A stretch of 64,000 nucleotides of DNA from Alteromonas oceanisediminis (GTDB lineage Bacteria; Pseudomonadota; Gammaproteobacteria; Enterobacterales; Alteromonadaceae), in the NCBI RefSeq assembly GCF_018474025.1, contig NZ_JAHCTA010000002.1, positions 186,562 through 250,561 on the forward strand, in the 5' to 3' direction. A program made the position numbers and the translations under genes. Under the pieces are notes generated by a model. It did no database searches. It was given only the letters and a program-made list of their open reading frames with translations, and had not been told where the DNA came from. Of the stretch, positions 18,511 to 26,260 are shown one piece after another (within the stretch, counting starts at the first letter, position 1; the number at the start of each line of letters is the position of its first letter).

Positions 18511-18532
18511 TAAATGCATTCGAATGCATTTA
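18511..18532. promoter_or_regulatory. Perfect 22-bp LacI-type operator
   Basis: The half-site TAAATGCATTC is followed directly by its exact reverse complement, a perfect 22-bp palindrome with the central CG step typical of LacI-family operators. It lies 35 bases before the dehydrogenase ATG and between it and the divergent regulator gene. It is the best-formed member of the set with 12914, 13198 and 17138. Confidence 0.75.
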
Positions 18533-18567
18533 CACTGATGAGGATGTCGAAGGAATAGGTTTAGCGA

Positions 18568-19317
18568 ATGAGTACTTTATATTCCAGCTCACTTCTAAAA
18601 AACAAGGTCGTTTTAGTTACCGGTGCAGGAAAAGGCATCGGCCGCGCATGCGTCCAAGCATGTGTCCAAGCGGGAGCGCACGTGATTGCCGTAGCTCGAA
18701 CAGAAAAGGATTTAAAGCGTCTGGTGGAGGAAAGTAGTGGCGCCGTGGATGCTTGGGCAATGGATGCCACCAGCGAAGCGTTTATACACAGAATAAATGC
18801 GCTAAAGCAGTTGGATGTGCTAGTCAATAATGTGGGCGGCAACCAACCTGAGCCCATCAATGATGTCGAAACCGCTACGCTCGATAGGCTCCTGAACCTG
18901 AATGTCCGGTCGGTCTTTTTAAGCAGCCAAGCAGCTGTGAAAAAGTTCGATGAATGCAAGCAGCCGGGAAATATTATTAACATCACATCGCAGATGGGCC
19001 ATATTGGTTCTCCCAATCGTACCGTTTACTGCATGACTAAACACGCCATAGAAGGTTTGACAAAAGCGCTCGCAGTCGAGTGTGCTAAGCGAAACATCAG
19101 AGTGAATTCAGTTGCTCCTACGTTTATTGAAACGCCACTTACAGCACCGATGCTCGAAGATTCAACGTTTAAAGAATTCGTGTTGTCGAAGATACCCATG
19201 GGGCGCATAGGACAGCCAGTGGATGTGGCAAATGCAGTTGTTTATTTAGCGTCTGAACTGAGCGGTTTAGTGACTGGAACCAGCCTGAAAGTAGATGGCG
19301 GCTGGACTGCCGAATAA
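18568..19317 (+). CDS. Short-chain dehydrogenase/reductase
   Basis: This 249-residue classical SDR has the cofactor motif TGAGKGIG (about 18-25), the NNVGG motif (about 87-91), N112, S141 in NITSQMG, and Y154 and K158 in VYCMTKHA. The C-terminal VDGGW is typical. It should oxidise a secondary alcohol, or reduce the ketone, with NAD(P). AAGGA precedes the ATG by a slightly long spacer. It is transcribed away from the LacI gene with the 22-bp operator in its promoter region, so it belongs to the same regulon although on the opposite strand. Note the repeated CVQACVQAGA in the first helix, a small internal duplication of four codons. Confidence 0.92.
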   Translation: MSTLYSSSLLKNKVVLVTGAGKGIGRACVQACVQAGAHVIAVARTEKDLKRLVEESSGAVDAWAMDATSEAFIHRINALKQLDVLVNNVGGNQPEPINDVETATLDRLLNLNVRSVFLSSQAAVKKFDECKQPGNIINITSQMGHIGSPNRTVYCMTKHAIEGLTKALAVECAKRNIRVNSVAPTFIETPLTAPMLEDSTFKEFVLSKIPMGRIGQPVDVANAVVYLASELSGLVTGTSLKVDGGWTAE

Positions 19318-19375
19318 GTTACCTATCCACTGGGAATGGAGTGTCACCTACGTATTAGGTAAACACCTTGAAAAA

Positions 19376-19451
19376 TGGTGCCAAGAGATGGATTCGAACC
19401 ATCAACGCAAAGATTTTCATTCTTCCGCTCTACCTTTGGAGCTGCCTTGGC
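19376..19451 (-). tRNA. Atypical tRNA-Phe (GAA) with encoded CCA
   Basis: The 76-base minus-strand sequence folds into a full cloverleaf: acceptor GCCAAGG/TCTTGGC, D arm GCTC/GAGC with loop CAAAGGTA, anticodon arm GAAGA/TCTTT with loop ATGAAAA (anticodon GAA), variable loop GCGTT, T arm GATGG/CCATC with loop TTCGAAT, then ACCA. Oddities are C at position 8 where U is nearly universal, C at 14 where A is expected, and A at 32 where a pyrimidine is usual; the body differs strongly from the common gammaproteobacterial tRNA-Phe. It may be an accessory or phage-type copy, or a decaying gene. Its 3' end abuts the catabolic locus. Confidence 0.72.
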
Positions 19452-19487
19452 ATAAAGGCGAACAACGAGACGTTGACGTGACGTGCA

Positions 19488-19700
19488 CTACAGATCAATT
19501 ATCTCCCCATCGGGCAGTGTGATCACCACAGCGAGTTCTCCACCAAGCGATTTTATGTATTTCGATAGCTTGTGAACGGAGATATCTGCCATTTCTTTTG
19601 CTTCCAGCTTACTGACTGCTGAACTGCTGACATTCAGTGACAGTGCGATAATTTCTTGTTTAACGGCACTGCGTTGGCGTAATTGTTTCAGTGTTTGCAT
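19488..19700 (-). CDS. Small XRE-type HTH protein, orphan antitoxin-like
   Basis: The ATG at 19700 follows GGGAG by six bases, which decides the start and gives 70 residues; an in-frame codon at 19724 would lie in a terminator. The HTH is KQEIIALSLNVSSSAVSKLE, followed by DISVHKLSKYIKSLGGELAV, the pattern of the short XRE antitoxins that pair with HigB/RelE-type toxins (K-L-xx-Y-I-x-x-L-G-G). No toxin gene is next to it; a tRNA lies downstream and a terminator upstream. It may be an orphan antitoxin or a stand-alone regulator. Confidence 0.78.
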   Translation of the reverse strand: MQTLKQLRQRSAVKQEIIALSLNVSSSAVSKLEAKEMADISVHKLSKYIKSLGGELAVVITLPDGEIIDL

Positions 19701-19723
19701 TTTCTTCTCCCAGCGGTTGGGCA

Positions 19724-19750
19724 TAAAAAAGCCCAGAATGTATCTGGGCT
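19724..19750 (-). terminator. Rho-independent terminator upstream of the small HTH gene
   Basis: On the minus strand AGCCCAGA pairs with TCTGGGCT over a 5-base loop and is followed by TTTTTTAT. It would stop leftward transcription just before the HTH gene, so a short transcript starting to the right (about 19.75-19.9 kb) may exist; I see no gene for it. Confidence 0.8.
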
Positions 19751-20136
19751 CTTCTTGAAAATGGCCCAGCAGCGTTAACGCTCCTGAGCTGAGTCGGGCA
19801 GCGTTATGATCCAGAAAAGAAGTGCGTAAATCGAAAACAGTTCATCATGCTGCTCGCCTTTAAAGTTTATCAGTGTGTGATTTCAGTCATTCGATGCTAG
19901 CAACGTTACGTCTAAGTCGCTAGCAAAAAAGCTTTCCCATTTGGAAAGTATTCAAACCCATGTGTTGAAACGGTCATCAGCAGTTTTTAACACATCAGAC
20001 TGCTGTGGTTTCTTGAAAATAGCGCCGCCGCTCGTGCAACGCAACTTGCATGTGGCGCTCGCGAGTGAAAACATAGGCATCGTCGTAGTTTCACCACCGC
20101 GTGAAGCCAAACATCAATTAAAAAAGGAATTTTAGT
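19751..20136. other. Intergenic stretch without a recognisable gene
   Basis: No convincing coding region is visible. The segment holds a short inverted repeat CTTTCC-5-GGAAAG near 19932-19948, two GCTAGC sites near 19897 and 19917, and, at its right end, AAGGA serving as ribosome binding site for the gene at 20137. A leftward RNA ended by the terminator at 19724-19750 could originate here. Confidence 0.5.
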
Positions 20137-20352
20137 ATGAACATGAATGCAACGCTCATTGGCCAAATCATCTTTCTGCTGGTAATCCCCATAACACTGC
20201 TTGGCTATTACCTAGGCAAGCGCAAAACGCAGACACCGATCCTGACGGCCGTGTTGGCTTTTTTTAGTGCGTTTGTTCCACCCGTTGCACTGATCTTTTT
20301 CATTGTGCTGGTGGTGAAAAGCGATGTAGAAAAACCGGAAAAGGTAGCTTAA
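20137..20352 (+). CDS. Small two-helix membrane protein
   Basis: This 71-residue protein has two hydrophobic segments, LIGQIIFLLVIPITLLGYYLG and ILTAVLAFFSAFVPPVALIFFIVLVV, joined by a basic turn (KRKTQTP), and a short charged C-terminus (KSDVEKPEKVA). AAGGA stands at a good distance before the ATG. It belongs to no family I can name. The basic loop between the helices suggests both termini face the periplasm or, by the same count, a short hairpin in the inner membrane. Confidence 0.75.
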   Translation: MNMNATLIGQIIFLLVIPITLLGYYLGKRKTQTPILTAVLAFFSAFVPPVALIFFIVLVVKSDVEKPEKVA

Positions 20353-20353
20353 T

Positions 20354-20391
20354 CACCAGCGCTATCGCCATTCAACGGTTTCACGCTGGTG
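20354..20391 (+). terminator. Weak stem-loop terminator
   Basis: CACCAGCG pairs with CGCTGGTG across a 22-base loop, starting two bases after the stop of the small membrane gene. It is followed by CTATATTTG and not a clean T run, so termination is only possible. Confidence 0.45.
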
Positions 20392-20521
20392 CTATATTTG
20401 CTTAGCTCTTAGATAATTGGCTGTTACGCGCTGGAAGGTGCACTGAAACAGCCGCTTAGCACACCCAATGCGTGTAATTTTTACGTGGATGGGGTGGATA
20501 ATGACTATCTGGAGCCTTTGA

Positions 20522-21457
20522 ATGACCCATTCCCGAATCCCCCTCAACACATTTTCTCAAGCGAATGATGCACAAAGCGGTGGCGAATCGCTGGAAAAAC
20601 TGTCGCCGTTAGAAACGCTGGAGTCCACATTGGTTGGTATCGCGCAAGGGTTCTTCGAGCACCTGCCGTACATGGCTGTGGGTTTTGCTGTCGTTTTACT
20701 GACGTGGCTGCTTTCGTCAGTGATTGGCAATACGGTAAAGAAGTTAGCCGACCGTCGAAATTCACGGGATTCAGTGCGTGAGTTACTTGTACGATTGACC
20801 AACATCGCCGTATGGACGCTGGGTCTTTTACTCGCGGCTTTGGTGATGTTTCCCGGCTTAACGCCTGCAAAAGCGCTGGGCGGGCTTGGGCTACTCTCAG
20901 TGGCAATTGGTTTTGCGTTTAAAGAAATTTTTGAAAACTTCTTCGCGGGCATTTTGTTGTTGTGGAAGTACCCATTTGAAAAAGGCGATTTTATCGAATG
21001 TGAATCGATTATGGGAAAGGTCGAGAACATTTCGGTGCGCATGACCACCATTCGTAAAACCGATGGCGAGTTGGTAGCAACGCCAAATTCCTTTTTGTTT
21101 AAAAACCCGGTGCGTGTGCTAACTGATCTTGACCTAAGGCGGATCACCATTATGACCGGGGTTGCTTATGATGAAGATGCTGACGCGGCGGTCACGGTGA
21201 TTGAAAATGCACTCGCGCAGTGCGACACGGTGGATAATTCCAAACCGGTGGAAGTCTTTTTAGCCGGATTTGGCGCTAGCAGCATAGATATTGAGGTGAC
21301 GTGGTGGACAGAGCCGACGCCACTCGCTCATCGTAAGTCAAGAGGCGAGATCGTCGGTGCTGTAAAACGCGCTTTGGACGACGCGGGTATCGAAATCCCA
21401 TTCCCATACCGAACCATGACGTTCAAGGAGCCGTTAACCATACAACAGCAACGTTAA
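20522..21457 (+). CDS. MscS-family mechanosensitive channel
   Basis: This 311-residue protein has the MscS architecture: a membrane helix (LPYMAVGFAVVLLTWLLSSVIG), a second helix (LTNIAVWTLGLLLAALVMF), the pore helix with alternating Gly/Ala (ALGGLGLLSVAIGFAFKEIFENFFAG), and the beta domain (FEKGDFIECESIMGKVENISVRMTTIRKTDGELVATPNSFLF). The C-terminus GIEIPFPYRTMTF is typical. It should open under membrane tension to release solutes during osmotic downshock. GGAG seven bases before the ATG supports the start. A second, longer MscS relative lies at 40594. Confidence 0.93.
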   Translation: MTHSRIPLNTFSQANDAQSGGESLEKLSPLETLESTLVGIAQGFFEHLPYMAVGFAVVLLTWLLSSVIGNTVKKLADRRNSRDSVRELLVRLTNIAVWTLGLLLAALVMFPGLTPAKALGGLGLLSVAIGFAFKEIFENFFAGILLLWKYPFEKGDFIECESIMGKVENISVRMTTIRKTDGELVATPNSFLFKNPVRVLTDLDLRRITIMTGVAYDEDADAAVTVIENALAQCDTVDNSKPVEVFLAGFGASSIDIEVTWWTEPTPLAHRKSRGEIVGAVKRALDDAGIEIPFPYRTMTFKEPLTIQQQR

Positions 21458-21657
21458 TCTTTCGAATGAAGGCGGCGCGTACAATTTACAGGGGTGTGAA
21501 GTTATGTCAGTCGTACGCGCGATTTAATGGCAAGTTGGCGATACTGTTTAAGTCTAACTAACTGATAATTAAGTAAAAGGTTGTATAATCTGTTGGTTAA
21601 ATTTTCGGCATTGAATATGCAGCGCTACTGCTTAAACGGACATCGAGGGAATATCTC

Positions 21658-22149
21658 ATGAGCGATACACATTTTAATTCGTACTTTATAACCGATACGG
21701 TAGAAACAGCGACAGACGTCATTGATCAGCTCAAGTCGTTAGGAATACCTGAAAACGACATCGGTGTTGTGAGTAAGGATAAGGATATTGCAAAGGCTGA
21801 TTTGCCCGAAGCCGATCTAACTGAGAAATCTCAGTTACCAGAAGCACTCAAACGCGGTGCGATGTTAGGCTCTGGTTCAGGGCTGTTTGCTGGTGTACTA
21901 ATGGCCACATTTCCTGTCGTGGGATTTACCGTGGGCGGAGCGGCTATTCTTGGTATGACAGCAGGCGGCGCGGCAGCAGGCGCATGGTCTGCCAGTATGA
22001 TTGGCGTCAGTGAGAATAGCGAGCTGGTTGAACAGTTTGAACAAGCTTTAGATGATGATAAAACCTTAATTTTCTGCGAGCTTGACGCATCGCAAAGAGA
22101 GCAGGTTGCAAAGCGTTTTAGCAGCGTAAAGTCTGGCACAATCGAATAG
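21658..22149 (+). CDS. Glycine-zipper stress protein (DUF1269/general-stress-17M type)
   Basis: This 163-residue protein begins with a ferredoxin-like fold segment (FNSYFITDTVETATDVIDQLKSLGIPENDIGVVSKD), as in the general stress protein 17M family, followed by a glycine- and alanine-rich stretch (GAMLGSGSGLFAGVLMATFPVVGFTVGGAAILGMTAGGAAAGAW) that looks like a membrane-active glycine zipper. The C-terminal part returns to a soluble helix (DASQREQVAKRF). A TATAAT lies about 75 bases upstream of the ATG. It is followed by chaB at 10 bases, so the two form a small stress-type operon. Its precise role is unknown. Confidence 0.8.
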   Translation: MSDTHFNSYFITDTVETATDVIDQLKSLGIPENDIGVVSKDKDIAKADLPEADLTEKSQLPEALKRGAMLGSGSGLFAGVLMATFPVVGFTVGGAAILGMTAGGAAAGAWSASMIGVSENSELVEQFEQALDDDKTLIFCELDASQREQVAKRFSSVKSGTIE

Positions 22150-22159
22150 GACGCCGACC

Positions 22160-22387
22160 ATGCCCTATGATTCATTAAGCGACCTTCCCGATGGCGTTTC
22201 GGATAACCTGCCCAAGCATGCGCAGGAAATCTATCTCGCCGCCTTCAATAGCGCGTGGGAGACTTACAAAGACCCTGACGACAGAAGAGGTGATGCGGAT
22301 CGCGAAGAGGTTGCACATCGGGTCGCTTGGTCAGCGGTCAAGGAAAAATATAAGAAATCTGATGGGAAGTGGGTAAAAGCTGATTGA
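22160..22387 (+). CDS. chaB: ChaB family protein
   Basis: This 75-residue protein matches the ChaB family in length and motifs: MPYDSLSDLPDGV, LPKHAQEIYLAAFNSAWETY, and HRVAWSAVKEKYKK near the C-terminus. ChaB was named as a cation transport regulator in E. coli, but in many bacteria it is a stress-associated small protein that is not linked to ChaA; no chaA is nearby here. It lies 10 bases after the glycine-zipper gene. Confidence 0.92.
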   Translation: MPYDSLSDLPDGVSDNLPKHAQEIYLAAFNSAWETYKDPDDRRGDADREEVAHRVAWSAVKEKYKKSDGKWVKAD

Positions 22388-22392
22388 CAGCG

Positions 22393-22479
22393 CGCGCTTA
22401 TCCACTGTTCTAAACTGCACCCCGTTTTCTCCGGCAGATTTGCAATCATGCTTTGCGCCATTTCTTCTGGAGTTGCCAT
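22393..22479 (-). pseudogene. Truncated DUF4287 gene remnant
   Basis: On the minus strand, 29 codons from an ATG at 22479 read MATPEEMAQSMIANLPEKTG followed by CSLEQWISA, a close fit to the first part of DUF4287 proteins. The family continues for another 40 or more residues, but here the frame runs straight into sequence antisense to chaB (to a stop at 22264) with no family resemblance. The 3' part therefore seems lost. It could still be translated as a 71-residue hybrid. Confidence 0.6.
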
Positions 22480-22610
22480 CTATATCTTCGCTGTACTTAT
22501 TCTGCATCACCCAAACGTTGGTCAAATCACTATAAGATAGTATTCAACCAATTGCACATAGGTCGGGGAAGGGATAGGCTAAGAAACCCAATTTTTATAT
22601 CGAACGAACC

Positions 22611-23045
22611 ATGTCGAACTTACTCACCAAAGTCGCACTATCCTTTGTTGTTCTATTTACGCTAAGTCATCAGGTATCTGCGCATGACCACAGCACACCC
22701 GAAGACGCCATCAACGTGTACATCACCGCGGTATCAACCGGATCTGGTGAGCATATCGTTAAGGCTTTTTCTGAATCTGCGTCGATTCAATATTATGATG
22801 ATGAAAATACGTTCAAACGTTATACACGGCACGCGTTTTCTACGTTAGTCGATACAGGCAATACATGGGACGCAAAAATTAACATCGTCGAACTCAGAAA
22901 AACAGGCAATGCCGCGAGCGCGACGGTAGAATTCACATGGGGAGCTGACGAACAGCATGGTTACGTTGATTACCTAAACTTGATATACGACGGTAGCCGT
23001 TGGCAGATCACGGATAAGGTTGCTAACTACGTGAAACGCAAATAA
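22611..23045 (+). CDS. Secreted NTF2-like protein
   Basis: This 144-residue protein has a signal peptide (SNLLTKVALSFVVLFTLSHQ, cut after VSA) and one NTF2-like (SnoaL/DUF4440-type) domain: STPEDAINVYITAVSTGSGEHIVKAF at the start and LIYDGSRWQITDKVANYV at the end, the usual periplasmic lumazine-binding-like form. It should be a periplasmic binding or enzyme-like protein of unknown role. It stands alone between chaB and the convergent lipoprotein gene, and is not obviously linked to the NTF2-like cluster at 3.4-8.4 kb. Confidence 0.78.
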   Translation: MSNLLTKVALSFVVLFTLSHQVSAHDHSTPEDAINVYITAVSTGSGEHIVKAFSESASIQYYDDENTFKRYTRHAFSTLVDTGNTWDAKINIVELRKTGNAASATVEFTWGADEQHGYVDYLNLIYDGSRWQITDKVANYVKRK

Positions 23046-23171
23046 AAATGGCGTGAGCTTCTGGTGCGATTAATGGCTATCGCCTAAGTCACCTAGGCAA
23101 CATGGATTGTTGCAGGCCGTCGCAGTTCTTTAGTTTTACCAACCTAAGACGACCTGCTCCATACGCAGCCA

Positions 23172-23585
23172 TTACTTTGTAGGTGCTAACCCTTTTGCGC
23201 GCTCTTCAATGGCGTCTTCCAAATCAAAGTTTTTCTGTTTCCACGCGCCGGCATCTTCAGGCGTAAAGTTTTCTTGTGCCCATGCTCTGGCTTCGTCCGC
23301 TTCAAAACCGTTCATGCGCCAATTGCTCGCCTCAAAAACGGTAAACTGGGATTTGGACCAGCGAATAATATCTTCTTGTTCAACAAAACCTTTGTTCATC
23401 CAGCGCTCGACATCGTTTGCATCCAGTCCATTGTCGATGTATTCCATGGCAGTACGTTCGTTGATATTGAGTGACTCCCAACGCGCCTGTTCAAGATCGG
23501 TAACAGCGTTCCAACTGCTGCTACTCGCGCATGCTGTGAGCAGCGCAAAACCCAGTGATATAAAGCCAATTTTTAATGTGTTCAT
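23172..23585 (-). CDS. Lipoprotein with 13-residue tryptophan repeats
   Basis: The start at 23585, behind GGGAA, gives 137 residues with a lipoprotein signal ending LLTACASSSS (Cys near 19). From about residue 60 the protein is a run of helices with a period of 13-14 residues: W-MNKGFVEQEDIIR, W-SKSQFTVFEASN, W-RMNGFEADEARA, W-AQENFTPEDAGA, W-KQKNFDLEDA. Each unit keeps W, an aromatic F five on, and an acidic residue nine on, often with Ala. This regular array predicts a compact helical solenoid anchored to a membrane. It follows sodC by 13 bases and is probably co-transcribed with it. I know no named family. Confidence 0.8.
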   Translation of the reverse strand: MNTLKIGFISLGFALLTACASSSSWNAVTDLEQARWESLNINERTAMEYIDNGLDANDVERWMNKGFVEQEDIIRWSKSQFTVFEASNWRMNGFEADEARAWAQENFTPEDAGAWKQKNFDLEDAIEERAKGLAPTK

Positions 23586-23598
23586 AGTATTTCCCTTA

Positions 23599-24150
23599 TT
23601 ACGAATGAGATTGTTTATCGAAGTCAATGACGCCACAGGCGACACGCTTTCCGCCACCACCGAGTGGCTTTGGTGTATCGGAATAGTTGTCACCGTGAGC
23701 GTGTATTATCAGCGCTCGCGCATCGATGTCGTCGAGAGAAAGTCGTGGCGCCAATACGGGTGTGGCTGCGGTGCCATCCTGTGCGACATACAAGGCTGGT
23801 AAATCGCCAAGGTGAGCGTCTTCTGACCATGGATAACCATGGTTATTGGTGTTTTCAGGATCGTAGTGACTTCCAGCGGCACCGCCAATAATGGTTTCTC
23901 CCTCTTTCACAGCAGTTCCGCAGTCTGGATTTTCATGTACATGAAAACCATGAATGCCGGGCGTTAACCCTGATAAATTGGGGGTGAAGACGAGCCCGTG
24001 ATCGGACTCTGACACAGTCACATGGCCAACCGATTGCTCAGTTGACAAATCTTGCAGAGTAATGGTTTTTGTCTGTGACGATTCAGCGTGCGCGCATGAC
24101 ATTGCAAATGCGGAGCACAATAATAGACCTGTAAATTTGCGGCGGATCAT
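23599..24150 (-). CDS. sodC: Periplasmic Cu,Zn superoxide dismutase
   Basis: The ATG at 24150 follows GGAGG and begins a signal peptide ([17 protein letters not shown]). Copper and zinc ligand motifs are present in order: [36 protein letters not shown] and [20 protein letters not shown] near the end supplies the active-site Arg and the disulfide Cys. The enzyme (183 residues before processing) converts superoxide to peroxide and oxygen in the periplasm. The repeat lipoprotein gene follows by 13 bases. Confidence 0.96.
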   Translation of the reverse strand: MIRRKFTGLLLCSAFAMSCAHAESSQTKTITLQDLSTEQSVGHVTVSESDHGLVFTPNLSGLTPGIHGFHVHENPDCGTAVKEGETIIGGAAGSHYDPENTNNHGYPWSEDAHLGDLPALYVAQDGTAATPVLAPRLSLDDIDARALIIHAHGDNYSDTPKPLGGGGKRVACGVIDFDKQSHS

Positions 24151-24242
24151 AATACCTCCATTACGGTTTAATGTAAGAGTTCCGTAACGGGTGGGTAGCA
24201 CATTTCGCACCATTATTTCAAAGTCTGGGTTTAAACAATGAT

Positions 24243-24713
24243 TTAGCCGCCAAAACCCTCGTCAGCAAGCCACGCTAAGCCATCACCGTACTGTTGAAAA
24301 TAGCGGGCAGAGTAGAGTGGATCGGGCGGCATCATCGCATCAATCTGGAAGATTTTTACTTGGCTCGCATCAATAATGTATGCTTCTCTGCGCAATCCCA
24401 TGGCCACCTGTAATTGGGTGCCGTCGGTGATGATTTCCTGGAATTCAGGTGTGCCTAATTCCCATTCACGCACATCAACAATAGTTGCCCAGCTACGGCC
24501 GTTTAACGGTTTTACAAGCTGTTCGACACCGCTTAGGAAGGCTCTGGCGAGCGCCTCATCCCATTGTCCTAGTGCGATGAGCTCAACAACATTACCATTG
24601 CGATTAAGTTGAAAGCTTCCTTTCTTTCCTGAAAACATCTGCATAATGTGATTTGTATCCGAAAGACTCGTTACAGTATGGTCGACCTTTTTCAAATTAC
24701 CAGTCCATGGCAC
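24243..24713 (-). CDS. STAS/SpoIIAA-like protein
   Basis: This 156-residue frame has a central alpha/beta region, [28 protein letters not shown] followed by [18 protein letters not shown], which resembles STAS/SpoIIAA-like proteins found alone in marine Gammaproteobacteria. The start is uncertain: ATGs at 24713, 24644 and 24638 are in frame and none has a clear ribosome binding site. The later starts ([11 protein letters not shown]) fit the domain better. No neighbour suggests a pathway, and the function is unknown. Confidence 0.7.
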   Translation of the reverse strand: MPWTGNLKKVDHTVTSLSDTNHIMQMFSGKKGSFQLNRNGNVVELIALGQWDEALARAFLSGVEQLVKPLNGRSWATIVDVREWELGTPEFQEIITDGTQLQVAMGLRREAYIIDASQVKIFQIDAMMPPDPLYSARYFQQYGDGLAWLADEGFGG

Positions 24714-24837
24714 ATTTCTAAGACTTGCTGAGGGAACAGCGGGGTAGCGCTGCGTGATCCGGTCAGTGTGTAAAAAATAGTGAACCTGCCGTCAATATTA
24801 CACTTGAGTTAAATAACGAATGTTCTCTTCTGTGTAA

Positions 24838-26097
24838 TCAGTTCTTCGGAATCACTTCTTCTGAATCAGGGTGCAGTGGCAACACGTTTTGCGATGTGCG
24901 AACCATGGCAACATAATGACTTTCGTGTTCTTCTGGTTTCTCCACGATCCGTGAACGGACCAGTTGCGCAGTCAGCAACCCACTAAACACAATAAGCACC
25001 ATCACATAGTAGGTCGGCAACGCAGCGACGCCCACATACTCAAGTGAGAGTCCCGCCAACGCAGGTCCGATGAACGAGCCGAGCCCATAAACCATTAAGA
25101 GTGCACTAGAGCCGCCAACCAAATGATCCTTGTGAATTCTATCGACTAAGTGCACTACCGAGATTGGGTACACCGCTAACACCAAACCGCAGAAGATCGC
25201 AGAAAGCGCGGTGATCACGTACCGTTCTGCCGCAAAGTACATAGCGCCGATAGCCATCGCCAAGGCAATGAGAGCCGCGCCGGTAAAAGCAAAGAGGATG
25301 ACCCGCCGGCGGTCCATGGTGTCTGACCACCTGCCGACAGGATACTGTATCGCTGCACCGCCCAGGATAGATAATGAGATAAACGCCGCTAACTGGTTTT
25401 CACTGTATCCGAGATCGCTGACAAACAGTGGCGTCAGGCCCCAAAAGGGGCCCATAATTAGTCCAGATACTAGGCAACCAAGAACAGCAACGGGCGCTGC
25501 ATCATAAACTTTACGGATGCTCATGGACGGCATATCCACAGCCACATGAGGTTGTTGCAGTCGTGTCCATGAAATCGGCATGATGGCGGCAGTGACTAAC
25601 ATGCCAGCGAGAATGAAGAGGGTGTAACCCGTTGCGTTATCAATCAATAGCAGTTGCTGAGAAGCGGCGACGGCAATCAGGTTTATCAGTGTGTAAATCG
25701 AAAACACGCGGCTGCGATACGCATCTTGTGTTTGCCCATTCAGCCAGCTTTCCACTACGGTATAAACGACAAAAATGCCAAACCCGGTTAGAAATCGGAT
25801 CACAAGCCACGCGAGTGGCGACAGCAACATCACATACGCCAGTGCCGCAAAGCCCAGCAGTGCGGTACAAAAAGTAAAGCAGCGAATATGACCCATGCGT
25901 TTGATGAGTTTTGACGCAACCAGTGTGGCGACGAAGGCACCGAGAAAATAGACAGACGTTAGCAGACCAAGAAATTTTCCCGAAAAATCTTCAGCCACAC
26001 CGCGTAACACGAGCAGGGTGGTCAGCAAACTATTGCCTAGCAACAACAGAAACAGGCCGATAAACAGCGCCATGATTGATAGCAAGATTGAACGCAT
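24838..26097 (-). CDS. MFS transporter, YcaD-like
   Basis: This 419-residue protein has 12 predicted helices. It starts LLSIMALFIGLFLLLLGNSLL, carries the loop motif KLIKRMGHIRC between helices 2 and 3, and has VESWLNGQTQDAYRSRVFSIY and QYPVGRWSDTMDRRRV in the second half, as in the YcaD group. The substrate of that group is not established. The C-terminal tail of about 30 residues (EEHESHYVAM onward) is cytoplasmic. It is divergent from the secreted esterase gene at 26261, with about 160 bases between them. Confidence 0.85.
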   Translation of the reverse strand: MRSILLSIMALFIGLFLLLLGNSLLTTLLVLRGVAEDFSGKFLGLLTSVYFLGAFVATLVASKLIKRMGHIRCFTFCTALLGFAALAYVMLLSPLAWLVIRFLTGFGIFVVYTVVESWLNGQTQDAYRSRVFSIYTLINLIAVAASQQLLLIDNATGYTLFILAGMLVTAAIMPISWTRLQQPHVAVDMPSMSIRKVYDAAPVAVLGCLVSGLIMGPFWGLTPLFVSDLGYSENQLAAFISLSILGGAAIQYPVGRWSDTMDRRRVILFAFTGAALIALAMAIGAMYFAAERYVITALSAIFCGLVLAVYPISVVHLVDRIHKDHLVGGSSALLMVYGLGSFIGPALAGLSLEYVGVAALPTYYVMVLIVFSGLLTAQLVRSRIVEKPEEHESHYVAMVRTSQNVLPLHPDSEEVIPKN

Positions 26098-26260
26098 GTA
26101 GTGTCGGTCAGTTAGGATTCGAATACTTTTTGAGTATACCTGACCTCAATAAGAATAGAAATTTCGCGGCTACACCAATTTATAGCACTAAAGTCCTACA
26201 GCCAATCGTTTAAAAAACACTCACACTTGTTTAACGTTTCATTAACAAGTGGGTGAAGAC

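Noticed and set aside
3247-19375. Direct repeat of the tRNA 3' end as an island attachment site
   Set aside because: I looked for a second copy of the tRNA 3' sequence in the window and saw none; no integrase gene is present either.
19941-20135. Open frame of 64 codons between the HTH gene and the small membrane gene
   Set aside because: TTG start, no ribosome binding site, and an unstructured sequence; treated as intergenic.
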